Assembly: GCA_022821965.1 (NCBI GenBank)
Contig: JAJECN010000037.1
Location: 1-64,000 of the forward strand
Length of the DNA: 64,000 nt
Source: Candidatus Poribacteria bacterium
Lineage (GTDB): Bacteria; Poribacteria; WGA-4E; WGA-3G
Reading direction: 5' to 3'
The notes under the pieces were generated by a model that ran no database searches, was not told where the DNA came from, and saw only the letters and a program-made list of their open reading frames with translations. The position numbers and the translations under genes are program-made. Shown one piece after another: positions 55,022-63,785 of the stretch (position 1 is the first letter of the stretch; every line of letters begins with the position of its first letter).

Positions 55022-55118
55022 AGTCCCCCTGATAAGGGCGATTTAGGGGGTTTAAAGGACAGAAATTACCGCTTTTGGCATCTAAACGTCCGATATTTTC
55101 TCAATTTGCGTAAGTCCT
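55018..55118 (+). mobile_element. Decayed second copy of the MITE-like element
   Basis: It shares TTAAAGTCCCCCTGATAAGG, GATTTAGGGGG and the right end TGCGTAAGTCCT (55107-55118) with the element at 23145-23233. The left inverted end is absent, and about 25 extra bases lie in the middle. It separates the antidote gene from the methylase gene. Confidence 0.65.
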
Positions 55119-55136
55119 AAAGAAATCAGATAGCAC

Positions 55137-58100
55137 ATGAACAAAGAAGCAATCAAAACCGCCTTAGCAGCAATCCCCACTGGCGATTTCTTAGAAAAAT
55201 CCAAAGACCTCTTAGCAACGATAGGCTACCGCAGCGAACGCACACTTGAACTCTCCGGCACCGTCCACGACTTTTTTCAAGAATTCCCACCACTGACCCC
55301 GAATACCAAAACCGAGCAGGAATTCCGCAAACACGCTGAATCCGTGCAACTCATTTTCCAATTCACAAGCGATGAAGTCGCTGACGATATCCAGCAGGAA
55401 CTTTTCGAGGCAGACGCGTTCGACAAGGCAAATACAGACAGCTTCCTTTTTTGTGCAGTCGAACTAAAAGATAACACCTACTCCCGTACCCAATACGCCG
55501 AGTTCACACGCGAAATCAACAAGCGATTATTAGCACCCACCGTAATTTTATTCCGCGCTGCAAATCGGCTGACGATAGGGTTTACCGACCGCCGTCCACA
55601 CAAAACAGAAGAAGACCGTGATGTGTTAGGACAGGTCACACTCATCAAGGACATCCGCCTAAACAATCCACATCGCGCGCACCTCGACATCCTGTCCAAA
55701 CTCTCACTGGAAGCATGCGCCGATTGGATGGGTACCAACAAAAAATCGAAAAATTTCGACGGCCTACTATCAGCATGGCTCGCCAAACTGGACACCGAAG
55801 AACTCAACAAGCAGTTCTACCGAAACCTGTTCGCATGGTTTGAATGGGCAGTAACAGAAGCCAAGTTCCCGACAGACGAAAACCGCACCTTAGAACCGGA
55901 GGAGCATGTCATCCGTCTCATTACGCGCCTACTCTTTATCTGGTTTATCAAGGAAAAAGGACTAATCGCCGAAACACTGTTCAACAAAGCACAAATCCAA
56001 GACCTATTGACAGAAGACGACTTTGATAACGGCGATTCTTATTACCGTGCCGTGCTACAAAATCTCTTCTTCGCCACACTGAACACCGAAATAGACAAGC
56101 GAAAATTCAGCACCGTCGGCTACGCCACGAATCGGGATTTCTCACGCTACCGCTATAAAGATCAGATGCGCGACCCCGACAAACTATTGGAGATGTTCGG
56201 CAAGACACCCTTCATCAACGGCGGATTGTTCGATTGTCTGGATAGCTGGGAAGCCACAGGTGAAGAGAGTTACCGAATAGACTGCTTTTCTGATAATCAA
56301 TACCATAAGTTATCCATCCCGAACCGCCTCTTTTTTGATGCGCAGCAAGGACTCATCCCCCTACTTGAGCATTACAAATTCACCGTTGAAGAGAACACGC
56401 CGATAGAGCAAGAAGTGGCGTTGGACCCTGAGCTGCTCGGCAGGGTATTTGAAAACCTACTCGCCGCCTACAACCCTGAAACCGGTGCAACGGTGCGGAA
56501 ACAGACCGGCTCTTACTATACTCCGCGCGCGATTGTTGACTATATGTCGGAAGAAGCATTAGTCGCCACGCTATCCCAAAAATGCGCCCCAACCGATGAC
56601 GACACAGAACTTTGGAACGAGCGATTACACTATCTCCTCGACTATTCCCAAGCGTTCGACGATGCCAATGAATGGTTTGATGACACCGAAAAAGATGCAG
56701 TTGTCCGAGCAATTTCTGAACTCAAGATACTGGATCCGGCAGTCGGTTCCGGGGCGTTCCCTATGGGGATGCTCCACAAACTCACGCTTGCACTACGCCG
56801 ACTTGACCCAGATAACACCCGATGGGAAAAGTTACAAAAGGAACGCGCGCTCCAACGCGCAGAAGTTGCTTTTGATACACAAGATGACTCCACGCGGCGT
56901 GAGGAACTCATCGAAATTGATGAGACCTTCAAACGCTACCGAGATTCAGACTTCGGACGGAAATTGTACCTGATTCAAAACAGCATCTTCGGTGTGGACA
57001 TCCAACCCGTAGCCTGCCAAATCGCCAAACTCCGTTTTTTCATATCGCTTGCGATTGAGCAAGAACCGGAGCAGAACGCAGAGAATTTCGGTATCAAACC
57101 CTTACCCAATTTGGAGACGCGGTTTATTGCAGCAAACACACTTATAGGTCTCAAAGCACAAGGAACGCTGACGAGCAACACAGCGCGAGATTTAGAACAG
57201 GCACTGCGCGACAATCGCGAGCAGCATTTTCACGCCACCACTCGCCAACGCAAACGCGCATGCAAGATTAGGGACGAAGAATTGCGAGCAGAGTTGGCAA
57301 CTGAACTAAAGCATTTCGGCATGCCTGCCGATGATGCTGAAAGGATTGCCCGCTGGGATCCCTACGACCAAAACGCCACCGCTGATTGGTTTGACTCGGA
57401 ATGGATGTTCGGAATCACAGACGGGTTTGATGTGGTGATTGGCAATCCGCCTTATATTCAACTACAAAAGGAAGGCGGTAGACTTGGAAATCTTTATCAA
57501 GATAAAGGGTTTGATACCTTCGTTCGCACAGGCGATATTTACTGTTTGTTCTATGAAAAAGCGAATCAACTTTTGAAAAACAACGGATATGTCTGTTTCA
57601 TTACTTCCAATAAATGGATGCGCGCTGGCTATGGTAAAAAGTTGAGGGATTACTTTGTAACGCTTACCCAACCGATTCAACTGCTGGATATGGGACCAGA
57701 TGTATTTGATGCCACTGTGGACACGAACATCTTGCTTTTTCAAAATACTGGTGTTGATGATCCTATCGACTTTAGAGCAGTATCCATCGGAGCAGACTTT
57801 GACAAACAGACCGGTAACATTGCCCGATATTTGATTAACAATGGCTCAACAATGGAGATACCAGCGAAAGATGAACCGTGGGCGATATTCTCATCTGCTG
57901 AACTTGCACTAAAACGCAAAATTGAGGATGTCGGCAAACCTCTAACAGACTGGGATATAAACATCTATCGTGGAATCATAACAGGCTGTAATGAAGCATT
58001 TATCATAGACGAAGCAAAACGCGAGCAACTGATAAAGCGAGACCCAAAATCAGCAGAAATCATCAAACCACTCCTACGCGGACGTGATATTGAACGCTAC

Positions 58101-58730
58101 CATGCCCAATCAGTGAAATCCTATTTATTAGCAACTAATTATGATCTGAATATCCCAAAAAGGTATCCTGCTATCTATGCTCACCTTGAGACTATAGGAG
58201 AGCAAATAGAATCGGGAGAAGTAAAAGCAAGAGGTAAAGGACTGCTCAATAGGGACGATCAAGGTGAAAATTGGTGGAATCTCAGGGCTTGTGCTTACTA
58301 TGCTGAATTTGATCAGGAAAAGATTGTATGGAAACGGATAGGTTCAATATTGCGTTTCGCATATATTCAATATCCGATGTTTTGTCTTGATAGCACATGT
58401 ATTGCTACGGGTGAAAAGGTTAAGTTTCTTACTGCCGTGTTAAATTCACGTGTAGCCCACTATCAACTGTTTGACCTTGCTCCGAAAACAGGCACTGGGG
58501 ACCTGATTGTAAGCGTGCAAGCATTAGAACCCCTCCTCATCCCGCCTATCACAAAAGCCAACGAACATCTTGTTACGGAGATTGAAAACAAGGTTGATAA
58601 AATCATTACTGCCAAACATGCCGATCAAAACACAGACACTTCCGCCCTTGAAGATGAAATTGATAAACTGGTATATGAATTGTATAATTTAACAGAAGAT
58701 GAGATTGCGATTGTGGAGGGGAGCGTCTGA
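55137..58730 (+). CDS. Eco57I/PglX-like adenine-specific DNA methyltransferase
   Basis: A 1197-aa methylase. The N-terminal 190 residues are an alpha/beta region that contains FLFCAVELKDNTYSRTQ, perhaps a decayed PD-(D/E)XK nuclease. Near 458 is SYYTPRAIVDYM. The SAM motif is DPAVGSGAFPMGML (about 531) and the catalytic motif is VVIGNPPYIQL (about 768). The C-terminal part (about 950-1190) resembles a specificity domain. Such proteins are N6-adenine methylases of the Eco57I/BREX PglX/DISARM drmMI type. With the helicase it forms a probable restriction or exclusion system. The start has a weak ribosome-binding site. Confidence 0.93.
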   Translation: MNKEAIKTALAAIPTGDFLEKSKDLLATIGYRSERTLELSGTVHDFFQEFPPLTPNTKTEQEFRKHAESVQLIFQFTSDEVADDIQQELFEADAFDKANTDSFLFCAVELKDNTYSRTQYAEFTREINKRLLAPTVILFRAANRLTIGFTDRRPHKTEEDRDVLGQVTLIKDIRLNNPHRAHLDILSKLSLEACADWMGTNKKSKNFDGLLSAWLAKLDTEELNKQFYRNLFAWFEWAVTEAKFPTDENRTLEPEEHVIRLITRLLFIWFIKEKGLIAETLFNKAQIQDLLTEDDFDNGDSYYRAVLQNLFFATLNTEIDKRKFSTVGYATNRDFSRYRYKDQMRDPDKLLEMFGKTPFINGGLFDCLDSWEATGEESYRIDCFSDNQYHKLSIPNRLFFDAQQGLIPLLEHYKFTVEENTPIEQEVALDPELLGRVFENLLAAYNPETGATVRKQTGSYYTPRAIVDYMSEEALVATLSQKCAPTDDDTELWNERLHYLLDYSQAFDDANEWFDDTEKDAVVRAISELKILDPAVGSGAFPMGMLHKLTLALRRLDPDNTRWEKLQKERALQRAEVAFDTQDDSTRREELIEIDETFKRYRDSDFGRKLYLIQNSIFGVDIQPVACQIAKLRFFISLAIEQEPEQNAENFGIKPLPNLETRFIAANTLIGLKAQGTLTSNTARDLEQALRDNREQHFHATTRQRKRACKIRDEELRAELATELKHFGMPADDAERIARWDPYDQNATADWFDSEWMFGITDGFDVVIGNPPYIQLQKEGGRLGNLYQDKGFDTFVRTGDIYCLFYEKANQLLKNNGYVCFITSNKWMRAGYGKKLRDYFVTLTQPIQLLDMGPDVFDATVDTNILLFQNTGVDDPIDFRAVSIGADFDKQTGNIARYLINNGSTMEIPAKDEPWAIFSSAELALKRKIEDVGKPLTDWDINIYRGIITGCNEAFIIDEAKREQLIKRDPKSAEIIKPLLRGRDIERYHAQSVKSYLLATNYDLNIPKRYPAIYAHLETIGEQIESGEVKARGKGLLNRDDQGENWWNLRACAYYAEFDQEKIVWKRIGSILRFAYIQYPMFCLDSTCIATGEKVKFLTAVLNSRVAHYQLFDLAPKTGTGDLIVSVQALEPLLIPPITKANEHLVTEIENKVDKIITAKHADQNTDTSALEDEIDKLVYELYNLTEDEIAIVEGSV

Positions 58731-58798
58731 ATCGCGGATTAGGCGGATTACACAGATTTCACGGATTTTTGAGTGTGCCTTCCAGTCTTATATTTTAT

Positions 58799-58823
58799 CT
58801 TTACACCGGTGTGTAAAGTTTTT
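58799..58823 (+). terminator. Rho-independent terminator after the methylase gene
   Basis: CTTTACAC-CGGT-GTGTAAAG stem-loop (58799-58818) followed by TTTTT. It lies 69 bases after the methylase stop. Confidence 0.6.
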
Positions 58824-58992
58824 GATACTAAATTCTTGGGAACACCGAAATCAACGCAACGTAGGGGTTTTGCGGGACTGTTTCTTCAAGGTCACCTCAA
58901 CCATTTTATAAGTCCGCAAGCCTAAAAACCCTGTAATCTTGATCTGCACAACTGGCTGCTAAAATATCTAAACACACAGTTTAAAAATTAAT

Positions 58993-59021
58993 TTGACATT
59001 CCTATAAAAATAGACTACAAT
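58993..59021 (+). promoter_or_regulatory. Sigma70-type promoter upstream of the DUF6602 gene
   Basis: TTGACA (58993-58998), a 17-base spacer and TACAAT (59016-59021). It lies about 386 bases before the DUF6602 gene, so it either gives a long leader or drives a lost or small gene. Confidence 0.5.
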
Positions 59022-59406
59022 TACAATAAGTATAGCAGTTGTAATTCTCAGAACTTTCCAACTCCCAAAATTCACACCCATACAGAGCAGCAGAAAGTCA
59101 CAGCCGAAAACCAAATCTTCAGAAAAACAAGATAAGCCAACGGATCGCAAGAAATCAATAATATAGCTCCTATCAAACGCAAAAAAACGCAAACGGCAAT
59201 CGCAAAAACCGCAGAACCACACGCTTTACAGCACATTGATTTTGCGCTCAGCCTCGAAAAACCTGTCAAAACGCACGCCTCAACGCAATCTATTTTGGGT
59301 TGCCTATAAGTGCGGAAACCTACTTATCTTAACGATCTGCCTTTTGACAAAATATTTACACATCCTCTTTACAACCAAACGTTGACAGAATAGGGAATAG
59401 AGAAAA

Positions 59407-60303
59407 ATGGAAAGAAAATTTGATGCCCCTGCTTATATTGACCGTATAGGAAAACGATTAGTCATCGAGTTTGAAGAAGCAGGACAAGCTACTACCCCAT
59501 CTTTGATTGGGGAAGCGAGAGAGACCCCAGTCCGAAAACAACTGGAGCAGATTCTTCCAAGAGGAATTGCTGTAGGTTCTGGTTGTGTAATTGACAGCCA
59601 TGGAAATGCCAGCCAACAGACAGATGTGATTTTGTATGAGCGCGATATTTGTCCAGTATTTTCTGTAAACAATACACCTGAAACCACATACTATCCATGT
59701 GAGGGTGTGATTGCAGTTGGAGAAATCAAAAGTTCACTAAACACAGCCACCTTGGAGGATTCATTCGCTAAAATCTCGTCTGTAAAAAGTCTGCGTCGTT
59801 ATATTGTTACTCCACCTCCTGAGTTAGAATTCCTTCCGACTGGAGGAAGAGTGATTGTTCATCGAGATTACGGTAGTACTGCCAGACCTTCTGTGATAAG
59901 GGTTTCCAACTCTGATCCAGAAAGTGATGAATATAAACAGATATTCGGTTTTGTTCTCTCGGGTAAACTTGCACTAAAACCGCAAACACTGCTTGCAAAA
60001 TATGTAGAACTTGTTAATCAAATGGGTGATACATTATCCCCAAATATAGTCATTACATTGAATGATGGAGGCGTGTACCCATACAACGAAAAGAAAAATG
60101 AAAGACTCATATTTCCGCAAACCGCAAGTGACTTTGCTTATTTGTCGTTAAATTTTGGCTTTCGATCACTTATCTATTATTTACGTCTGGCGTATAGACT
60201 TTGCCAAACGAGCGGTTTAGAAGCTTTTGAGCGTTATTTTATTGACACCGGTCCCCAACCAGATAGTTATGGATTGTCAATTTCTAAAAAAGTAGGCGAG
60301 TGA
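59407..60303 (+). CDS. DUF6602 nuclease-like protein
   Basis: A 298-aa protein of the DUF6602 type. The first 130 residues look like a PD-(D/E)XK core: acidic Asp in QQTDVILYERD (D73) and ExK in VIAVGEIKSSL (E106, K108), with GSGCVIDSHGNASQ before. The C-terminal half is helical and unrecognised. DUF6602 proteins occur in defence islands; their targets are not known. The gene follows the methylase after a 676-bp gap. AGGGAATAGAGAAAA precedes the ATG. Confidence 0.75.
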   Translation: MERKFDAPAYIDRIGKRLVIEFEEAGQATTPSLIGEARETPVRKQLEQILPRGIAVGSGCVIDSHGNASQQTDVILYERDICPVFSVNNTPETTYYPCEGVIAVGEIKSSLNTATLEDSFAKISSVKSLRRYIVTPPPELEFLPTGGRVIVHRDYGSTARPSVIRVSNSDPESDEYKQIFGFVLSGKLALKPQTLLAKYVELVNQMGDTLSPNIVITLNDGGVYPYNEKKNERLIFPQTASDFAYLSLNFGFRSLIYYLRLAYRLCQTSGLEAFERYFIDTGPQPDSYGLSISKKVGE

Positions 60304-60493
60304 CTATCTGACATATATCATTTTTATCACAAGTTGGCTAACCACCATTATATGAATTATCACAACCAATCCTTAAGGTTTGTCGGAGCAAGTCCCACTA
60401 ATGGGTGAGGTTATTCTATCCGTGAAAATCCTCAATTCAGAAAGTTGTGAGATTTCATCCACAAAGAAGTTGACACTATGGAGGTGAACGAAA

Positions 60494-62485
60494 ATGTCAA
60501 ATCAATCCAGCACATCAAATGATAAACAACTTACAATTCAGGACATTATCCACGAGATAGAGCAAAAATCGAAAAGGGGCGGCTATATCTATCGCGGTGA
60601 ACCTCAATGTTATGATCGGGTATCCTCAAACCTCTGGCGCGAATATGGAATTAAACCGGAGGAATTTGATATAGAAGCTATCCAAATAGGGATATTAAAA
60701 GAAGCTAAGGAATTTGCCAACGAAATGGATGCTAATGATGATTTTACAATCCTAACCCAACTCCAACACTATGGAGGCAAAACCAATCTTATAGACTTTG
60801 CCACTGATTATCTGAGAGCAATATTCTTTGCTTGTGATAGTTCCGCCGACGAAGATGGTAGGATAATTTTGTTGCAAAGGACTCAAGAGATGAATGAAAA
60901 ATACCAAATAAAGGAACCACAAAACCCCCGTAACCGTGTGATCTCCCAAACAAGTATATTTGTCCGTCCGCCTAAAGGCTATGTCGAACCTGAAGACTAT
61001 ACAGTTATTGACATTCCAAAATCCTTGAAACAACCGATGTTAAATCGCCTGAGAAAGTACCATAACATATCTACGAAAACAATCTACAATGATCTACATG
61101 GTTATATTACGAAACAGAAAATTCATCAAACTCATGCGACTGAATTTTTTAAAGGTTTGACATGTGAAAAAAGAGAGCAGTATGATGATGCAATAATGCA
61201 TTATACAAAGGCTATCAAGTTAGAACCTCAAAAGGCTTCGGCATATAATAATCGAGCTCTAATTTATAAGGAAAAAAAAGATACTGACAAAGCAATCAAA
61301 GACTATAACAAAGCAATAGAACTCAAACCTGACTTTGCTGAAGCATATACTAATCGTGCGGTTACTTATGCCTCAAAAGATAATTATGATCTTGCCATTG
61401 AAGACTTAAACAAAGCAATAGAGCTAAATCATGATTTAGCTGAAGCGTATATGAATCGTGGCAATATTTACAGAAATAAAAGAGAATATATCAGGGCGGT
61501 TGAGGATTTTAATAAAGCAATAGAACTCAAACCTGACCTTGCTGAAGCGTATAACAACCGCGGGAATGCATATAAGGACAATAGGGAGTTTAACCGTGCC
61601 ATTGAAGACCTAAACAAAGCAATAGAATTGAAGCCCGATCTGATAGAGGCATATAACAACCGTGGCAATGCTTATAAAGACAAAGGCGAGTTTGACCGTG
61701 CTATTGAAGATTATAATACTGCTATACAACTCAAACCGGATTATGAAGAGACATATAACAACCGTGGCAATGCTTATAAAGACAAAGGTGAGTTTGACCG
61801 TGCTATTGAAGATTACAATACTGCTATACAACTCAAACCGGATTATGCTATTGCTTATTACAATCGCGGTAATGGTTACACAAAAAAAGGGAAATATGAC
61901 CTCGCCATTAAAGACTATAGTGTAGTAGAACAAATAGACCCTAATTTCTTCATGACATATATTGTAAGAGGTCAGGTTTACGAGAAAAAAGATGAACTAG
62001 ACCTCGCAATCAAAGATTATACGAAAGTAGAAAATCTCAACCCAAATTTAGCTATTGCCTATTTAATGAGAGGTCAGGTTTACGAAAAAAAAGATGAACT
62101 AGACCTCGCAATTAGGGACTATACCAAAACAATTGAACTTGATCCTAATTTTGCTATAACTTATGTCAAGCGCGGGCAAGTATACACGAAAAAAGGTGAA
62201 TGTAATCTCGCCGTCAAAGACCATACTAAAGCAATACAACTCAACCCTAACTTTGCCGAAGCCTATAACAATCGTGGCATTGCTTATGACAAAAAAGGTG
62301 AACTTGATAACGCTATTGTAGACCTCGATACAGCTATACAACTCAAACCTGATTTTGCCTCAGCTTATTACAATCTTGGTACTGTTTACCGCGAGAAGGG
62401 TGAAACTAACCTTGCCCTCCAAAACTTTAGAAAGGCGGCAGAACTGGATCCGCAAATGTTTAGTACACTCCGAACCGATAGGTAG
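60494..62485 (+). CDS. FRG-domain protein with about 12 TPR repeats
   Basis: A 663-aa protein. The FRG domain is N-terminal: YIYRGEPQCYDRVSS (about 31-45) and LTQLQHYGGKTNLIDFATDY (about 87-106). From residue 215 to the end are tetratricopeptide repeats, with the common unit AYNNRGNAYKDKGEFDRAIE. FRG domains are found in defence and toxin-like proteins, and TPRs bind partner proteins. I infer a sensor or effector; no catalytic evidence. The ribosome-binding site is GGAGGTG. It stands alone. Confidence 0.88.
   Translation: MSNQSSTSNDKQLTIQDIIHEIEQKSKRGGYIYRGEPQCYDRVSSNLWREYGIKPEEFDIEAIQIGILKEAKEFANEMDANDDFTILTQLQHYGGKTNLIDFATDYLRAIFFACDSSADEDGRIILLQRTQEMNEKYQIKEPQNPRNRVISQTSIFVRPPKGYVEPEDYTVIDIPKSLKQPMLNRLRKYHNISTKTIYNDLHGYITKQKIHQTHATEFFKGLTCEKREQYDDAIMHYTKAIKLEPQKASAYNNRALIYKEKKDTDKAIKDYNKAIELKPDFAEAYTNRAVTYASKDNYDLAIEDLNKAIELNHDLAEAYMNRGNIYRNKREYIRAVEDFNKAIELKPDLAEAYNNRGNAYKDNREFNRAIEDLNKAIELKPDLIEAYNNRGNAYKDKGEFDRAIEDYNTAIQLKPDYEETYNNRGNAYKDKGEFDRAIEDYNTAIQLKPDYAIAYYNRGNGYTKKGKYDLAIKDYSVVEQIDPNFFMTYIVRGQVYEKKDELDLAIKDYTKVENLNPNLAIAYLMRGQVYEKKDELDLAIRDYTKTIELDPNFAITYVKRGQVYTKKGECNLAVKDHTKAIQLNPNFAEAYNNRGIAYDKKGELDNAIVDLDTAIQLKPDFASAYYNLGTVYREKGETNLALQNFRKAAELDPQMFSTLRTDR
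61651..61854 (+). repeat. Near-identical 102-bp tandem repeats in the TPR gene
   Basis: Two adjacent 102-bp units (61651-61752 and 61753-61854) differ at only a few positions. Adjacent units are more diverged. They show recent duplication of one TPR. Confidence 0.75.
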
Positions 62486-62744
62486 CTCTTCCAACCTCAA
62501 TCGTTTACTGTGGATATAAAATTTACCCTGATTTTCTATGAAATTCAATTGACCTCTATATACCGAATGTGTTATCATTCCGAATGTGTTATCATTGCTG
62601 GCAAACATCCCGAATTGTGGAGGAAGCTGAATTGTGAGTAAACCGTTAAAGGTTTCATTACCTATTTATATACCGATACAGCTGTGAATACGAACGTCCT
62701 CATTGCAATGCTGACGCAACAGTACAACTAAAACTTAAATCTAC
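62486..62744. other. Intergenic region with a direct repeat
   Basis: CCGAATGTGTTATCATT occurs twice in tandem near 62561-62595. A short frame after GGAGGAAGCTGAATT (GTG near 62634) is too small and interrupted to call a gene. A second frame overlapping it reads like a protein end (NTNVLIAMLTQQYN), perhaps gene debris. Confidence 0.4.
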
Positions 62745-63197
62745 ATGAAGAAATGGCCCGCATTCGACGGTAATGGTGATCTACCTATCGGAATTCATCA
62801 AGCAACTTTGACCGAAATTCTACAGCATTTTGGTACTGGAACTCCACAAAGAGAACTTGTTGGACGGCGATTAGAACATATTTTCCTGTTGGCAAACAGC
62901 ACCGGACAAGTGGCGCGATTCATTGTGTTTGGTTCGTTTGTAACAACTAAATCTTCTCCCGGTGACGTAGATATTTTTCTACTTATGGAGAATTCTTTTG
63001 ATGTCGCTCAAGTGCATGGTGAAGCTGCTCTCGTTTTTGATACACAGAAGACACAAGATGTTCTGGGAGCAAGCATTTTTTGGATTTGTAAACAAGGGGC
63101 AATTGGCAGTGAACAGGAAGCGATGGAAGACTGGCAAATTAAACGCGATGACTCGCGGCGCGGCATAGTTGAGGTAATTCATAATGATTCAAAATGA
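62745..63197 (+). CDS. DUF6932-like nucleotidyltransferase-fold protein
   Basis: A 150-aa protein. DGNGDLPIGIHQATLTEILQ opens it; the nucleotidyltransferase signature FIVFGSFVTTKSSPGDVDIF holds GS and DxD. It resembles DUF6932 and the MNT/AbiEii-type antitoxin or toxin folds, which transfer nucleotides to RNA or proteins. It overlaps the next gene by 14 bp, so the two probably act together. The ribosome-binding site is weak. Function is not established for this family. Confidence 0.7.
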   Translation: MKKWPAFDGNGDLPIGIHQATLTEILQHFGTGTPQRELVGRRLEHIFLLANSTGQVARFIVFGSFVTTKSSPGDVDIFLLMENSFDVAQVHGEAALVFDTQKTQDVLGASIFWICKQGAIGSEQEAMEDWQIKRDDSRRGIVEVIHNDSK

Positions 63198-63480
63198 TCA
63201 AGAACTTAAAGCAACACTGAATCGCATCGAGCGTTTTCAAAAACAGGTCGAAAAACTCCAGCAGGTTGAAACCAACCCACGCAATTATGAGTTATCTGCG
63301 GGCGGTTTTCTTTCCGAAATCGATCGGATGAATCTTGAAGTGGCGGAATATTTATCTGTTCACTCAAGCGAACTGATAAAACCAATCGCTGATACTGTTT
63401 CCATAAAAACAGATGATCTGATTTTTCATTCCTCAACATGGCACGGGTGGGGGATCTCTTTGCAGGCAGTGTCCTTGTAA
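63184..63480 (+). CDS. Small helical partner of the nucleotidyltransferase-like protein
   Basis: A 98-aa protein. The first 60 residues are strongly helical (LKATLNRIERFQKQVEKLQQ; FLSEIDRMNLEVAEYLSVHS). The last 35 are less regular and may include an altered end. GAGGTAATTC before the ATG and a 14-bp overlap with the previous gene suggest coupling. It resembles small helical partners of toxin-like nucleotidyltransferases, without a firm family assignment. Confidence 0.6.
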   Translation: MIQNDQELKATLNRIERFQKQVEKLQQVETNPRNYELSAGGFLSEIDRMNLEVAEYLSVHSSELIKPIADTVSIKTDDLIFHSSTWHGWGISLQAVSL

Positions 63481-63503
63481 CGGCATAGCGATTTGGAGAG
63501 AAG

Positions 63504-63785
63504 ATGAACAAACCAAGAATTTTCGCAGACTTCCATAATGCCGATCCAAAAGGTAGAGTGCGATTGAGCTGCGCCGGGACAGTAGCAGATCTCGAACGTC
63601 AGGGAATTGTGCTACAAGCTGGGCAATCCCTTATCATCTATAGCGAAGAGCTGGAGGTTGAGGGCATCGTTCACTACTCAGAAGAAGAAAAGTTGTGGAC
63701 AGCGGTGATTGATTGGAATGCTATTCAAGAAGTAGACTCCGTTGTATCTCAAATAACGCCACAAGTCCGTGATCCAGCAAGTTAA
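63504..63785 (+). CDS. Hypothetical small beta-rich protein
   Basis: A 93-aa protein beginning MNKPRIFADFHNADPKGRVR with a probable beta-barrel-like core (LQAGQSLIIYSEELEVEGIV, HYSEEEKLWTAVIDW). Similar short proteins are seen in cyanobacteria and Chloroflexi; no role is known to me. TTGGAGAGAAG precedes the ATG. It follows the nucleotidyltransferase pair by 23 bp and may be cotranscribed. Confidence 0.7.
   Translation: MNKPRIFADFHNADPKGRVRLSCAGTVADLERQGIVLQAGQSLIIYSEELEVEGIVHYSEEEKLWTAVIDWNAIQEVDSVVSQITPQVRDPAS

Larger units (their letters stand above)
58731..59406. other. 676-bp intergenic region with terminator and promoter
   Basis: It holds decayed repeats (GGATTACACAGATTTCACGG near 58745), the terminator at 58799-58823 and a promoter at 58993-59021. 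In-frame stops break any protein-like translation on the plus strand. Frames on the minus strand have no family signal. A gene too degraded to recognise cannot be excluded. Confidence 0.45.

Noticed and set aside
59021-59330. Protein-like translation on the plus strand
   Set aside because: It contains an in-frame TAG and no start codon with a ribosome-binding site. Its composition is low-complexity.
61190-62480. Regularly spaced repeats resembling a CRISPR array
   Set aside because: The repeats are the coding repeats of a TPR protein: they keep one open frame with codon-scale differences, and there are no unique spacers.
62634-62690. Small ORF in the gap after the FRG-TPR gene
   Set aside because: It has a fair ribosome-binding site but is only 17 codons and overlaps another short frame. 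No support for function.
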